A stretch of DNA of 55,710 nucleotides from Alphaproteobacteria bacterium (GCA_018820665.1 JAHJNW010000181.1:1-55710); one strand, 5' to 3'; positions 41,356 through 51,237 are shown, counted from the first letter of the stretch. Made by a program: numbers and translations. Notes: generated by a model from the letters alone, not told the origin.

Positions 41356-42228
41356 CTAGCCGCGCTTGCGCCGCATCATCGTCGCCCCGCCATCGTCCGG
41401 CGCTCCGGGCTGCGCCTGACCCGCCACCGCCCGCGCCAGCCGCAGGAAGCCGGCCAGGTCTATGACCTCGGCCCGGTCCTCCGCGCTCAGCCCCGCCGCC
41501 TCGCACAGCTCGGCCCCGCCCAGCGGCTTGAGGCTGGACCGCAGCATCTTTCGCCGCTGGCCGAAGGCCGCCGCCGTGACCCGCTCCAGCGCCTTCAGCA
41601 GCTCGCGGTCGGGCCGCTCCGCCTTTGGAACCAGATGCACCACGGCGCTGGCCACCTTGGGCGGCGGGGTGAAGGCGGCGGCCGGCAGATGCATGACCAG
41701 CTTGGCCTCGCACACCGCCTGGCTGATCACCGCCAGCCGGCCATAGGCCTCGTCCCCGGGGGCGGCGACGATGCGCTCGGCCACCTCCTTCTGGAACATC
41801 AGCGTCAGGGCGTGCGGCGTCCAGGCGCCTGTCAGCCATTTGATCAGCAGCGGCGTGCCGACATTGTAGGGCAGGTTCGACACCACATGCGCCGGTCCCT
41901 CGACCAGCTCCGCCTCGCGGACGCCCAGGGCGTCGCCCTCGACGATGACCAGCCGCCCCGATCCGTCGTCCAGCTCGCCGAGCAGCGGCAGGAAGCGCGG
42001 GTCCTTCTCGACCAGCACTACGGTACCGGCGTCGCTTTCCAGCAACGCCCGCGTCAGTCCGCCGGGCCCGGGCCCGACCTCGATCACGGGCCGGCCCTCG
42101 AACGGCCCTGCCAGCCGCACGATCTTGCGCGTCACATTGAGGTCCAACAGAAAATGCTGCCCGAAGCTCTTCTTCGCCAGCAGGCCGTGGGCGTCGAGGG
42201 ATTCGCGGAGGGAGGGGAGGTCGGTCAC
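41356..42228 (-). CDS. ksgA: 16S rRNA dimethyladenosine transferase
   Basis: Dimethylates two adjacent adenosines near the 3' end of 16S rRNA during small-subunit maturation. The 290-residue protein has KKSFGQHFLLDLNVTRKIV, the SAM-binding VIEVGPGPGGLTRALL, VVLVEKDPRF and catalytic HVVSNLPYNVGTPLL, plus FGQRRKMLRSSLKPLG. It starts with GTG at 42228, nine bases after the pdxA stop. The Arg/Lys tail (MMRRKRG) is slightly longer than usual. Confidence 0.96.
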   Translation of the reverse strand: MTDLPSLRESLDAHGLLAKKSFGQHFLLDLNVTRKIVRLAGPFEGRPVIEVGPGPGGLTRALLESDAGTVVLVEKDPRFLPLLGELDDGSGRLVIVEGDALGVREAELVEGPAHVVSNLPYNVGTPLLIKWLTGAWTPHALTLMFQKEVAERIVAAPGDEAYGRLAVISQAVCEAKLVMHLPAAAFTPPPKVASAVVHLVPKAERPDRELLKALERVTAAAFGQRRKMLRSSLKPLGGAELCEAAGLSAEDRAEVIDLAGFLRLARAVAGQAQPGAPDDGGATMMRRKRG

Positions 42229-42237
42229 CCGCGATGC

Positions 42238-43242
42238 TTACAGCGCCGCGCGCGCCGCCGCCATCTCTCCCGCCAGTCGCAGCGCCGCGATCAGGCTGTC
42301 CGCCCGCGCCACGCCCTTGCCGGCGATGTCGAACCCCGTGCCGTGGTCGGGCGAGGTGCGGACCACCGGCAATCCGAGGGTGGCGTTGACCCCGCCCCAG
42401 AAGTCCAGCGTCTTGACCGGGATCAGCGCCTGGTCGTGGTACAGGCACAGCACGGCGTCGTAGCCGGCCCGCGCCGCGTCGTGGAACAGGGTGTCGGCGG
42501 GCAGGGGGTCGGTGATCGTGATGCCCTCGCGACGCAGGGCCGCCGCGGCGGGCGCGAGGATTTCGATCTCCTCCAGCCCCAAGGCGCCGCTCTCGCCGGC
42601 GTGCGGGTTCAGCGCCGCCATCGCCAGCCGCGGCCGGGCGATGCCGAAGTCTCGCCGCATCGACTCATGCACGACCCGGGCGGTGCGCAGGACCCGCTCG
42701 GCGGTGACCAACTCCGGCACTTCGGCCAGCGGCGCATGGATGGTCACCAGACAGCAGCGCAGATCTTTGGCCGTCAGCATCATCACCGGCCCGCGCGTTC
42801 CGCTCAACGGCGCGTCGGCGGTCAGTTCGGCGATGAACTCGGTGTGGCCCGGAAAGCGGAAGCCGGCGGCGTACAGCGGGGCCTTGGCGATCGGTGCGGT
42901 GACCAGTCCCCCGACCTCGCCGGCCATGGCGAGGCTGACGGCCTGCTCGATCCAGTCGGCGACGGTTCCCGCATTGGCCGCGTCGGGACGGCCGGACTGG
43001 ACCGCGGCCGGCAGCGGAACGTCAAGCACCGGGACGGCGCGGGCGAACACCGTGGAGGCGTCGGTCGGCGCCATGACGGACTGCACAGGGACGCCCTGCG
43101 CCCGCATCAGGGCGGCGTCGCCGACGACGACGAAGGCGGGGCCGCTCCCGTCCTTCAACGTCCGCCAGGCGCGGCCGATGATCTCGGGCCCCACGCCCGC
43201 CGGCTCGCCCATGGTCAGGGCCAGCGGCGGGCCGGCCGTCAT
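42238..43242 (-). CDS. pdxA: 4-hydroxythreonine-4-phosphate dehydrogenase
   Basis: Pyridoxal-5-phosphate biosynthesis enzyme, 334 residues. It starts LALTMGEPAGVGPEI. Metal-binding histidines are in RFPGHTEFIAEL, AALNPHAGESG and LCLYHDQALIPVK, and the C-terminal RTSPDHGTGFDIAGKG is diagnostic. The start overlaps the surA stop by four bases, so it is translated from the same message. Confidence 0.96.
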   Translation of the reverse strand: MTAGPPLALTMGEPAGVGPEIIGRAWRTLKDGSGPAFVVVGDAALMRAQGVPVQSVMAPTDASTVFARAVPVLDVPLPAAVQSGRPDAANAGTVADWIEQAVSLAMAGEVGGLVTAPIAKAPLYAAGFRFPGHTEFIAELTADAPLSGTRGPVMMLTAKDLRCCLVTIHAPLAEVPELVTAERVLRTARVVHESMRRDFGIARPRLAMAALNPHAGESGALGLEEIEILAPAAAALRREGITITDPLPADTLFHDAARAGYDAVLCLYHDQALIPVKTLDFWGGVNATLGLPVVRTSPDHGTGFDIAGKGVARADSLIAALRLAGEMAAARAAL

Positions 43243-44579
43243 TCCTTGTACTCGATCAGGGCGTCGGCCCGCAGGTCGCGCATATAGCGCCGGGCCAGGG
43301 TGGCGAGGTTCTGACGGAACAGCTGACCCTCGACAGCGACCTCGTCCGGGGCCTCAGCGCCGCCGGCGCGGCGACCACAGACGCCAAGCAGGTGGACGCC
43401 CAGCGGGGTGCGCACCGGAGTGCTGACGGAGCCGACCTCGGCCGAGCGGGCGACCTGCTGGAATTGCGGGGCGAGATTCTGGACATCCGCTTCGCCCAGG
43501 TCGGCGCCGAGCAGGCCCTGCTCCGAGGTCGCGCGCTGCAGCATGGTATCGCAGGTCAGCTGCGGCCGCAGGGCCTCCAGACGTTGCGACGCCGCCGCCA
43601 CCTCGGCCTCGCTGGCCGTCTCGGGCAGTTCGATCATCACCTGCTTCAGCTGCACGAGGCTAGCCGACGTCCCGTCCCGCTTGTCCCGCATGTAGATGAT
43701 GTAGACCCCACCCTCTACGGGAATGGGCCTCGAAAGTTGCCCAATCTCGAGCTGTTCCATCGCGGCCTGGAGAGCGGGGTTGATGGTGCCGGCGATCACC
43801 CAGCCGGCGTCGCCACCGCGCGCCGCGGAAGGCGCGGCGGAGAATTGCTGGGCCACCGCCTGGAACGGGGCGCCCTGGACCATTTGCTGGACCAACTGGT
43901 TGGCGCCGTTCAGCGCCGCCTGCTGCCCGCCCACGCGGGCGGCCTCGATATAGATCTCGCCGACCAGATATTGTTTCTTGGTCGCGGCCTCGCTGATCTG
44001 GCGCAGGGCCGCGTCGACGGCGCCCTTGCTGACACGGGCGCGGCTCTGGAACCGGCCGCCAACCAGTCGTTGCCAGCCGATCTGCGTCCTCAACTGGTCG
44101 CGGATGGTCTGCGGACGAATGCCGCCCGCCTCAAGGAAGGAAAGGTAGGCCTCCGGAGTCGCACCGACGTCCTGCGCCATGCGGCCGATTTCCTGTTCGA
44201 CCTCTTCCGGGGAGACCACGAGCGTCTCGTAGTTGGTCAACTCCTGGGCCTGCAGGCGTTCGTCGATCAGGGCGTTCAGCGCTTCCTGCTGGATGGCGGG
44301 GATATTCTCGGGCGTGGGCTGGACCTGGGTCATGGCGATCAGCAGCAGCATACGCTGGCGCAAATCGTAGCCGGTGATGATGCTGTCGTTGACGGTGACG
44401 AGAATCCCGTCCGCCAATTGAAACTGGGGGGTCGCCGGCGCGACCGCCGAAGGCGTCTGCCCCGCGGCCGGATTGAGCGTGCCCGCCGCCGCCGGCTGCT
44501 GCGGCGCGGTCTGGGCCACGGCCGCCCCGGCCAGGAGGGCGGCGATCGCCACCCCCGTCAAATAACCCTGAAAACGCAT
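43239..44579 (-). CDS. surA: periplasmic chaperone/peptidyl-prolyl isomerase
   Basis: A 446-residue outer-membrane-protein chaperone. The signal peptide is YLTGVAIAALLAGAAVAQ. The SurA N-terminal domain has ILVTVNDSIITGYDLRQRML and EALNALIDERLQAQEL. A parvulin domain follows (AARGGDAGWVIAGTINPALQ, QLSRPIPVEGGVYIIYMRD), with a second, weaker domain near the end (EQGLLGADLGEADVQNLAPQ). It sits with lptD, one of the main clients of SurA. Confidence 0.95.
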   Translation of the reverse strand: MRFQGYLTGVAIAALLAGAAVAQTAPQQPAAAGTLNPAAGQTPSAVAPATPQFQLADGILVTVNDSIITGYDLRQRMLLLIAMTQVQPTPENIPAIQQEALNALIDERLQAQELTNYETLVVSPEEVEQEIGRMAQDVGATPEAYLSFLEAGGIRPQTIRDQLRTQIGWQRLVGGRFQSRARVSKGAVDAALRQISEAATKKQYLVGEIYIEAARVGGQQAALNGANQLVQQMVQGAPFQAVAQQFSAAPSAARGGDAGWVIAGTINPALQAAMEQLEIGQLSRPIPVEGGVYIIYMRDKRDGTSASLVQLKQVMIELPETASEAEVAAASQRLEALRPQLTCDTMLQRATSEQGLLGADLGEADVQNLAPQFQQVARSAEVGSVSTPVRTPLGVHLLGVCGRRAGGAEAPDEVAVEGQLFRQNLATLARRYMRDLRADALIEYKE

Positions 44580-44676
44580 GTCAGTCCTGGTTCCTCAAGC
44601 GGCGCCGTCGGTTGGAGCCCGTTGGCGCGCTTTGCGCCCGGCCCCATTCGCCCGCCTACAGGCGCCCGTCGCCCCG

Positions 44677-47124
44677 TCAATATCCTGTACCGCCGAAAGT
44701 GGCGAGGGTTAGGCGCACATAGGGGCCCTCTGCCGGTCCGGACGGCCGCACACTGGTGTTGTCGCGCCGCCACCCCAGTTCGAAACGGAAGCAGTCATCG
44801 TCGAACAGCAGGCCGATTTCGGACCGCACCAGGTATCCCGGATCGGGCTGGCCGGGACGCCGGGTCCGTTCGAGGTCGGCGATGCCGGAGAAGGCGACGC
44901 CCCAGTTGCCGTAGACGAACTGCTGCCCCGCCAGCTGGAGAAATTCATAGTTGCGGTTGTCCGGCCCGACCACCGGATTGGATCTATCAAGAATATAGCT
45001 GACGGTGGCGAGGTTGCGCCTTCCCCATCGGCCGTCGACGGCAATTTCCGCGCGGCGGACATCGCCGCTGGAATCGATCGTTGCATGACCCCACCCGCGA
45101 ATGCGGTCCGACGGCGAAAAGTCGCCCTGGACCACCCAATCGGACGTATCAGAGGCCAGACCCGAGGGATCGTACAACTGCGTCGGCGCGTCCGGCGCCG
45201 GCACCAGGAAAGCCGGCTCCTCGTCGGTCCGTATGCTGCGGCCGACGAAGAGGCTGGCCTGGCGACCCTCATCCCAGCGCAAGGTCGAACGGAGGCCGGC
45301 CGTGATCCGGCCGCCGCCCTCGTACAGGTCGTAACCGGGGAAACGATCGATTCGGAACAGCGAGCTCTCGTCCAGCTCGACCGTCTGGCTGTCCTCAATG
45401 GGGATGCGCGGGTCGAGGTCGGAATCGGTTGAGACCGACAGCTGCGCCATCGGCTCCAGGATCAGGTCCGTCGCGCCAAACTGCCGTATCAGCGGATAGC
45501 TGACGTCCACCCCCGCGGTGGCCCGGCCTCGCGCGATGGCTTCGTCGTCCAGCCCGAGCGAGGGCGGCAGGTCGGCGATCGAATACAGGTCGGCGCGCAG
45601 GTCGACGAACGGCTCCCAGCGTACGCCGCCAGCCGAAATCACAGTGCGTCGCCAATCAACCTGGGTCGAGACCCGGCGGGTGTCCACGCCGGGCAGGCCG
45701 GAAACAGCACCGGCCGGCGCTGCTACGGCCCTGAGAATGGGGCTGCCGACGTAGTCGTCGCGATACAGCGAGACCGCTGAACCCCGCAGGCGAAGGCGGC
45801 CGCCGAAAATGGGACCTTCCGGCTCCCAGCGCGCCTCGACCAGCGGCGCGACGACGGGCAGGACGCCATCGTCCTCGAAGATGTTCAGCGCCGGCGTGAC
45901 CGGGTCGAAACTGGCGACGCGGAGGCTCTGCAGGGTGAATGCGGCGACGGACACATAGGACCGGTCGGTCTGATGCTCCGTGTATATCTGGCTGATCAGC
46001 CGGCGCTGGTCGCCATAGTACAAGCCGTTGTCCTGATAGGGGTCGCGGACGTCGTAGCGATCGAACAGGGTCTTGTCGGAGGTCCGTTCGGCCGTGAACC
46101 CCCAGCGCCACGGACCCTGCGGGTCAAAGCGCCCGTAGCCAAGGAAGTAGCTGCGGCTGGTGCGTTCGCCGAACGTAACGTTGCTCTCGGCATCGCCATC
46201 GCTATCCAGGTCGAAATCGCCGAAATTGCGCTCGTAGGTGTAGCCGCCTCTCAGAACGACTGTCCCGTCTTCGAACCTGCGCCGCCATTGCAGGTTCAAC
46301 AGCGGCGCAATGTGGCTGTTGAACTGGGGGCTGATCAGCCAGTCCTCTGAGGGAGACACCACCTGCAGATAGGGGACCTCAAGACTGACGCCTCGCCCCT
46401 CATCATAGCTTGGCCCGGGAACGAGGAAGCCGGAGGCCCGCTCAACGGTCGGATCCGGGTGCGCGAACCAGGGCAGGTAAAGCACCGGCACCCCGCCCAC
46501 GCGGAACACCGCGTTGCGGTACAGCACCGCGCGCAGTTCCTCGTCCTGGACGACCTTCTCGGCCTGGATGGCGATGCTGGGTTGCTTGGGGTTCCCGTCG
46601 GCATCGCAGATCGGGCAGGGCGTGAAGAGCGCATAGTTCAGCTCGTTGACGTTCTCGCTGCGTCGCACCGCTGTCGCCGCCATGAGGCTGGCGCCGTTAC
46701 GGAAGCGGGTGGCGAAATCCACCGCCACCCCGGCCCCCAGATCCGGGTCGAGTTCCAGATGGCTGGCGAAGACGAATGTGCCTTCGGGATCGACGAACTC
46801 GACGCGGTCATCCGCGGTCCCCACCCCCGCGGCGAGATCATAGGTCAGTTGCCCGGCGCGCAGCGTTGTATTGCGGAAGCGGGCGAGCACCCTTTCGGCG
46901 CCGCCGGTCGCAGAGATCACGTCGCCATCGCGCGCCACCGTCTCCGCGTCGACATAGACTGCGCCAGGCGCCAGGCCGTCGGGGCCGGTCGTTGTTGGCA
47001 GAGGGACGTTGCTCGCCTCCTGGGCCTGGCTCGCGCCGCTCCAGGCGGCCAGGGCCAAGGCAGCGGCGCCGGCCAGCAGCCGGATGCGCAGGGCTCCTGG
47101 TTCGACGCGAGGGTCACGCGGCAT
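44677..47124 (-). CDS. lptD: LPS-assembly outer-membrane protein
   Basis: An 815-residue protein that inserts lipopolysaccharide into the outer leaflet. A signal peptide (RLLAGAAALALAAWSGASQA) is followed by an OstA-like jellyroll (VYVDAETVARDGDVISATGG, LRAGQLTYDLAAGVGTADD), then the barrel (ALFTPCPICDADGNPKQPS, VLYLPWFAHPDPTVERASGF, LVPGPSYDEGRG). It ends LATFGGTGY. Only two cysteines are visible in the CPIC segment plus one near the C-terminus (DDDCFRF), fewer than the four disulfide-forming cysteines of enterobacterial LptD. Confidence 0.95.
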   Translation of the reverse strand: MPRDPRVEPGALRIRLLAGAAALALAAWSGASQAQEASNVPLPTTTGPDGLAPGAVYVDAETVARDGDVISATGGAERVLARFRNTTLRAGQLTYDLAAGVGTADDRVEFVDPEGTFVFASHLELDPDLGAGVAVDFATRFRNGASLMAATAVRRSENVNELNYALFTPCPICDADGNPKQPSIAIQAEKVVQDEELRAVLYRNAVFRVGGVPVLYLPWFAHPDPTVERASGFLVPGPSYDEGRGVSLEVPYLQVVSPSEDWLISPQFNSHIAPLLNLQWRRRFEDGTVVLRGGYTYERNFGDFDLDSDGDAESNVTFGERTSRSYFLGYGRFDPQGPWRWGFTAERTSDKTLFDRYDVRDPYQDNGLYYGDQRRLISQIYTEHQTDRSYVSVAAFTLQSLRVASFDPVTPALNIFEDDGVLPVVAPLVEARWEPEGPIFGGRLRLRGSAVSLYRDDYVGSPILRAVAAPAGAVSGLPGVDTRRVSTQVDWRRTVISAGGVRWEPFVDLRADLYSIADLPPSLGLDDEAIARGRATAGVDVSYPLIRQFGATDLILEPMAQLSVSTDSDLDPRIPIEDSQTVELDESSLFRIDRFPGYDLYEGGGRITAGLRSTLRWDEGRQASLFVGRSIRTDEEPAFLVPAPDAPTQLYDPSGLASDTSDWVVQGDFSPSDRIRGWGHATIDSSGDVRRAEIAVDGRWGRRNLATVSYILDRSNPVVGPDNRNYEFLQLAGQQFVYGNWGVAFSGIADLERTRRPGQPDPGYLVRSEIGLLFDDDCFRFELGWRRDNTSVRPSGPAEGPYVRLTLATFGGTGY

Positions 47125-47170
47125 TCAGGCTCACTCGGTGGACGGCGGGGGACGACGGTCGGGGCTTCGC

Positions 47171-48274
47171 TTAGCCGTCTTCGGTATAGAACAGCAAGGT
47201 GAAGGCGGCGAGCGCCGTAAGCAGCGGCGGGAGCCAGGCGGCGAGCCACGGCGGGATGACTTCCGCCGAGCCGAAAGCCGACGCGGCCTGGTTGACGAAG
47301 AAGAAGCCGAAGCCGAGCACCACGGCGGCCAGGCTCATCCGCGCCAGGTCGCCCAGCCGCATCAGGCGCAGCGAAAAGGCGGCCGCCAGGATCGACATGG
47401 CCGCGAACATCAGCGGGGTGGCGAGCAACTGTTGCAGTCGCAGCCGATAGGCCGTGCTGGAGAAGCCGGCCGCCTCGACGCGTGCGATCTGCGCCGGCAG
47501 GGACCAGAACGGCGTCGACTGGGGCCGGGCGAATCGTTCAAACGCCTCGTCGTCGGCAAGGCTGGAGAGCAGGTCGAGGGTCTCGTAGCTCACGGCTCTC
47601 TGGCCGATCTGGGCGCCCACCGCGTCGACCAGCCGCCAGCGTCCGGCGCTGAGCGAGGCGGACTCGGCGTCGATCCGTTCGCGGAAGGTGCGGTGTCCGT
47701 CGCCGTCATTGGCGTAGATGAAGAAGGTCACGCCGAGCAGGCGGGCGTTGCTCCGGTCCTGACGCTCGGCGCGGATCACCATCTGGCGTGTGTCGTCGCC
47801 TTCGCGGATCCAGACCGCCTCCGAGGCGTCGGTCGCGCCTGACAGACGGGTTCGCTCGCGCTGGAACAGGCCGTCGGCGGAGGCGGCGAGGGGGCCGAGG
47901 GCGGTGACGGTGACGATTCCGAACAGGAAGGCGGCGCCGGCGGCGGGCAGGACGAACCGCCAGGCCGACAGGCCGGCCGCGCGCATGGCGATCAGCTCGC
48001 TGCGGCGGTTCAGGCCGACGAAGGCGGCAAGGGTGCCGAACAGGAAGACGAACGGCAGCAGCTGGAGAATGACCTGCGGCGACTTGAGCAGCATCAGGCC
48101 GAGAATGCGCAGGCCGGACAGGTCGACGTCGGAGCCGACGCCGCGGGATATTTCGACGAAATCGATCAGCATGATCAGGGCGGCGATGACGCCCAGGGCG
48201 ATGGCCAGGGAGCGCGCCTGCTGCACCAGCACATAACGCTCGATCCGCCCGAGACGAAGCCAGGCCGGGCTCAT
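47171..48274 (-). CDS. lptG: LPS export permease LptG
   Basis: A 367-residue inner-membrane protein of the LptB2FG transporter. It starts MSPAWLRLGRIERYVLVQQA. Three N-terminal helices (ALGVIAALIMLIDFVEISRG, VILQLLPFVFLFGTLAAFVG), a periplasmic beta-jellyroll and three C-terminal helices follow. RRSELIAMRAAGLSAWRFVLP is the coupling-helix signature. Its ATG overlaps the lptF stop (ATGA). Reading further upstream gives only antisense-like sequence inside lptF. Confidence 0.94.
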   Translation of the reverse strand: MSPAWLRLGRIERYVLVQQARSLAIALGVIAALIMLIDFVEISRGVGSDVDLSGLRILGLMLLKSPQVILQLLPFVFLFGTLAAFVGLNRRSELIAMRAAGLSAWRFVLPAAGAAFLFGIVTVTALGPLAASADGLFQRERTRLSGATDASEAVWIREGDDTRQMVIRAERQDRSNARLLGVTFFIYANDGDGHRTFRERIDAESASLSAGRWRLVDAVGAQIGQRAVSYETLDLLSSLADDEAFERFARPQSTPFWSLPAQIARVEAAGFSSTAYRLRLQQLLATPLMFAAMSILAAAFSLRLMRLGDLARMSLAAVVLGFGFFFVNQAASAFGSAEVIPPWLAAWLPPLLTALAAFTLLFYTEDG

Positions 48275-49404
48275 GCGAATCTCGCCTTCAGTCTGTCGAG
48301 GGCGGTCCAGGCGCGCCGCCGCCGGGGCTTGAGGGCGCGGAACAGCAGCCGCAGGGCGATGGCCGTGCCGGCGAGCGGCAGCAGATACTGGAAGACATTG
48401 AGCCAGCCGTTCCAGGCGCTGGCGGCGACGACGCCATAGCCGATGATGCGCAGGATCAGGAAGGCGCCGGCCACCCGGGCGATGCGCAGGCTGTAACCGG
48501 TGCGGCTGAACTGGCCGCCGAGGATGGCCGCCAGCGCCATGGCCATGGCCAGCAGGGCGTAGAGCGGCGCCGAAAGCCGCGAATGCGCCTCGGCTCTGAG
48601 CTCGCCGGCCGAGCCGACCCGTTCGATATCCTGCGGCGAGGGGTTGAGCAGTTGCGGCAGATAGAGGTCTGACGGCTTGTAGCGGATGGTGTCGGTCACT
48701 TCGGAGTACTGGCCCAGCGGCACGTCCTGGCGGCCAAACGACAGGTGCTCCAGGACGCCGCGGCTGGAATAACGCTGCCACGAGCCGTCGATCAGGGTCA
48801 GGATCGGCTCGCCGTCGATGCGCGCGAAGCGGGCCTCGGCGGCGTCCCAGGTGGTGACCCGGTCGCCCTCGGCCTGGTAGATGAAGATGTTCTTCAGCAG
48901 CCCGTTCTGCTCGATCTGCTGGACATAGACGGTGAGGCCCTCCGGCCCCTGGACGAAGCGACCTTCCTCGACCAGCAGGGCGGCGAGGTCGGTGCGCACG
49001 GCGAAGGTCTCGGCGCGCGCCTGCCGCTGGGACCAGGGCTGCAGGGTGGTGGTGATGACCAGGGTCAGGACCGCGGCGATCACGGCGATCTTCACCGCCG
49101 GGCGAATCGCCTGCCAGCGCGTGACGCCGGAGGCGAACACGGCGGTCAGTTCCTGTTCCCGTTGCAGGCGGGTCAGGGCTGTCAGGGCGCCGACGAACAG
49201 GCCGATGGGGATGATCACCGCCAGAAGTTGCGGCACCGCGAGCAGCGTCAGCTTGATCATGACCCAGACGCTCTGGCCCCGTTCGACGATAACCTCGAGT
49301 TGATCGAGGCTCTGGCTCAGGATGCCGATTCCGGCCAGCGCGGCGCATGCTCCGACGACAGGGCGGGCGATCTGGCGAAAAAGATAGCCTTGAATCAGCG
49401 TCAT
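48271..49404 (-). CDS. lptF: LPS export permease LptF
   Basis: A 377-residue YjgP/YjgQ permease, partner of LptG. I chose MTLIQGYLFRQIARPVVGAC at 49404; the longer reading to 49518 is Cys/Arg-rich and unsupported. The coupling helix motif REQELTAVFASGVTRWQAI is clear, as are six helices and the central periplasmic domain (VEEGRFVQGPEGLTVYVQQI). First gene of the lptF-lptG-lptD-surA-pdxA-ksgA run, divergent from pepA. Confidence 0.94.
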   Translation of the reverse strand: MTLIQGYLFRQIARPVVGACAALAGIGILSQSLDQLEVIVERGQSVWVMIKLTLLAVPQLLAVIIPIGLFVGALTALTRLQREQELTAVFASGVTRWQAIRPAVKIAVIAAVLTLVITTTLQPWSQRQARAETFAVRTDLAALLVEEGRFVQGPEGLTVYVQQIEQNGLLKNIFIYQAEGDRVTTWDAAEARFARIDGEPILTLIDGSWQRYSSRGVLEHLSFGRQDVPLGQYSEVTDTIRYKPSDLYLPQLLNPSPQDIERVGSAGELRAEAHSRLSAPLYALLAMAMALAAILGGQFSRTGYSLRIARVAGAFLILRIIGYGVVAASAWNGWLNVFQYLLPLAGTAIALRLLFRALKPRRRRAWTALDRLKARFA

Positions 49405-49535
49405 ATGCGGAGGAAATCGCCCGTTGCAGGCGGCGGCTGGAACGCCTCTAATACACATCCCCGCGCGGCGGCGACAGTCGCCGATCACGCCACTGCAAGT
49501 ACGACCGGGGCGTTCCATCCCGGCAGGAGTAGTCC

Positions 49536-51011
49536 ATGAAGATCGAGTTCGTCGCGTCCGCCAGCGGAGCCGAAGCCCTCGCCGTCCTGGTTCACGAAGG
49601 GCGGGCCTTCCACGGCGCCGGGGCCGGCCTCGACACCGCCGCCTCGGGCGCCCTGACCCGGGCCATGACCAACAGTCGCTTCACGGGCGGATCGAACAGC
49701 ACCCTCGTCGTCGCGGCCCCGGCCGGCGTCGATGCGGGCGTGATCGTCCTGACGGGCGCGGGCGAGAGCGCGAAATTCGACGATCTGGCGCTGGAGGCCG
49801 CAGCGGGCGCCGCCTATCACGCCGTCAAGCTGTCGGGCGCGACATCGCTGACCATCGACGGGTCCGGCCTGACCGCCGACCAGGCCGCCCGCGCGGCCTT
49901 CGCGGCGCGACTGGCGAGCTATCGCTTCCAGAAATACCGCACCACGCTGAAGCCCGAGAAGACGCCCTCGGTGGAGACCATCAAGGTCGTCGCCGCCGAT
50001 GTGAACGCCGCCCAGGCCGCCTATGACCGGTTGTCGCCCGTCGCCGACGCGGTCGAGTTCTCGCGCGATCTGGTCAGCGAGCCGGCCAACATCCTGTATC
50101 CGGAAGAGTTCGCCCGGCGGGTCAAGGCGCTGGAGAAACTGGGTCTCGAGGTCGAGATCCTCGGCGAGAAGGAGCTCGAGAAGCTCGGCTTCCGCACCCT
50201 GCTGGCGGTCGGCCAGGGCAGCCGCCGCGAGAGCCAGGTGGCCATCATGAAATGGAACGGCGGGGCCAAGGGCGACCAGCCGATCGCCTTCGTCGGCAAG
50301 GGCGTGACCTTCGACACCGGCGGCATCTCGATCAAGCCGTCGGACGGGATGGAGGAGATGAAGTGGGACATGGGCGGCGCGGCGGCGGTGGCCGGCCTGA
50401 TGCACGCCCTCGCCGGCCGCAAGGCCAAGGCCAATGTCATCGGCGTCCTGGGCCTGGTCGAGAACATGCCTGACGGGAACGCCCAACGCCCCGGCGACGT
50501 GGTCATGTCGCTGTCGGGTCAGTCGGTCGAGATCCTGAACACGGACGCCGAGGGCCGCCTCGTCCTCGCCGACTGCCTCTGGTACACCCAGGAGCGGTTC
50601 AAGCCGAAATTCATGCTCGACCTCGCCACCCTGACGGGGGCCATGATCGTGGCGCTTGGACTTGAATATGCGGGTGTTTTCTCGAACTCGGACGAGCTGG
50701 CGAACAACTTCCTCGCCGCCGCGCCCAAGGTCGGGGAGAACGCCTGGCGGATGCCGATCCCGGCCGCCTATGAGCGCCACATCGACAGCCCGATCGCCGA
50801 TGTGAAGAACACCGGCAACGGCCGGGCCGGCGGTTCGATCACCGCCGCCCTGTTCTTGCAGCGCTTCACCAATGGCGTGCCGTGGGCGCACATCGACATC
50901 GCCCCCACCGCCTGGGTCAAGGACAGCAAGTCCCCGACCGTGCCGGACGGCGCCGTCGGCTGGGGCGTCCGGACGCTGGATCGCATGGTGGCGGACAGCT
51001 ACGAGGCCTGA
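49536..51011 (+). CDS. pepA: leucyl aminopeptidase (M17)
   Basis: A 491-residue cytosolic metallopeptidase. The C-terminal catalytic domain has FVGKGVTFDTGGISIKPS, EMKWDMGGAAAVAGLMHAL and the family signature NTDAEGRLVLAD, with the Lys, Asp and Glu metal ligands in place. The N-terminal macro-like domain precedes it. The start at 49536 follows ggcaggagtagtcc. The protein may also act as a DNA-binding factor in some bacteria, but nothing here shows that. A terminator follows 25 bases after the stop. Confidence 0.95.
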   Translation: MKIEFVASASGAEALAVLVHEGRAFHGAGAGLDTAASGALTRAMTNSRFTGGSNSTLVVAAPAGVDAGVIVLTGAGESAKFDDLALEAAAGAAYHAVKLSGATSLTIDGSGLTADQAARAAFAARLASYRFQKYRTTLKPEKTPSVETIKVVAADVNAAQAAYDRLSPVADAVEFSRDLVSEPANILYPEEFARRVKALEKLGLEVEILGEKELEKLGFRTLLAVGQGSRRESQVAIMKWNGGAKGDQPIAFVGKGVTFDTGGISIKPSDGMEEMKWDMGGAAAVAGLMHALAGRKAKANVIGVLGLVENMPDGNAQRPGDVVMSLSGQSVEILNTDAEGRLVLADCLWYTQERFKPKFMLDLATLTGAMIVALGLEYAGVFSNSDELANNFLAAAPKVGENAWRMPIPAAYERHIDSPIADVKNTGNGRAGGSITAALFLQRFTNGVPWAHIDIAPTAWVKDSKSPTVPDGAVGWGVRTLDRMVADSYEA

Positions 51012-51035
51012 CGGGTTTCGGTCTTCCCGGAACAG

Positions 51036-51076
51036 AACCACCGGCGGGGCTCGCGCTCCGCCGGTGGTTTTCGTTT
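51036..51076 (+). terminator. Rho-independent terminator after pepA
   Basis: AACCACCGGCGG (51036-51047) pairs with CCGCCGGTGGTT (51058-51069) over a ten-base loop, and tttcgttt follows. Confidence 0.85.
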
Positions 51077-51153
51077 CGGCTGTGGTCAGTGGTGAATTCG
51101 ACCAGTCCCGGCGCGGGCGAAGCGCGCAGTCCGGCCACATCGGCCAGCCAGAT

Positions 51154-51237
51154 ACGGGACAATCTGGCGGGACAGGCGGGACATTTCCGGGACATGGCGG
51201 GACAATCTCGGGACATCAACCGGGACAGCCGGGACAT
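51154..51237. repeat. cluster of eight CGGGACA-like repeats
   Basis: GGGACA, usually preceded by C, occurs eight times in about 80 bases at 9-12 base spacing (for example tacgggacaatc, ggcgggacaggc, ggcgggacattt, ccgggacatgg). All copies have the same orientation. It lies in the gap between the pepA terminator and the I78-like genes. On the minus strand it reads as TGTCCCG repeats and an improbable Ser/Arg/Met-rich peptide. Confidence 0.65.

Noticed and set aside
40877..42448. 523-residue frame ending in the host-attachment-family gene
   Set aside because: Only the last 132 residues are real; the rest overlaps ksgA and the end of pdxA in another frame.
41635..43287. 550-residue plus-strand frame opposite ksgA/pdxA
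   Set aside because: Antisense to two well-supported enzymes; His/Arg/Gly-rich with no domain.
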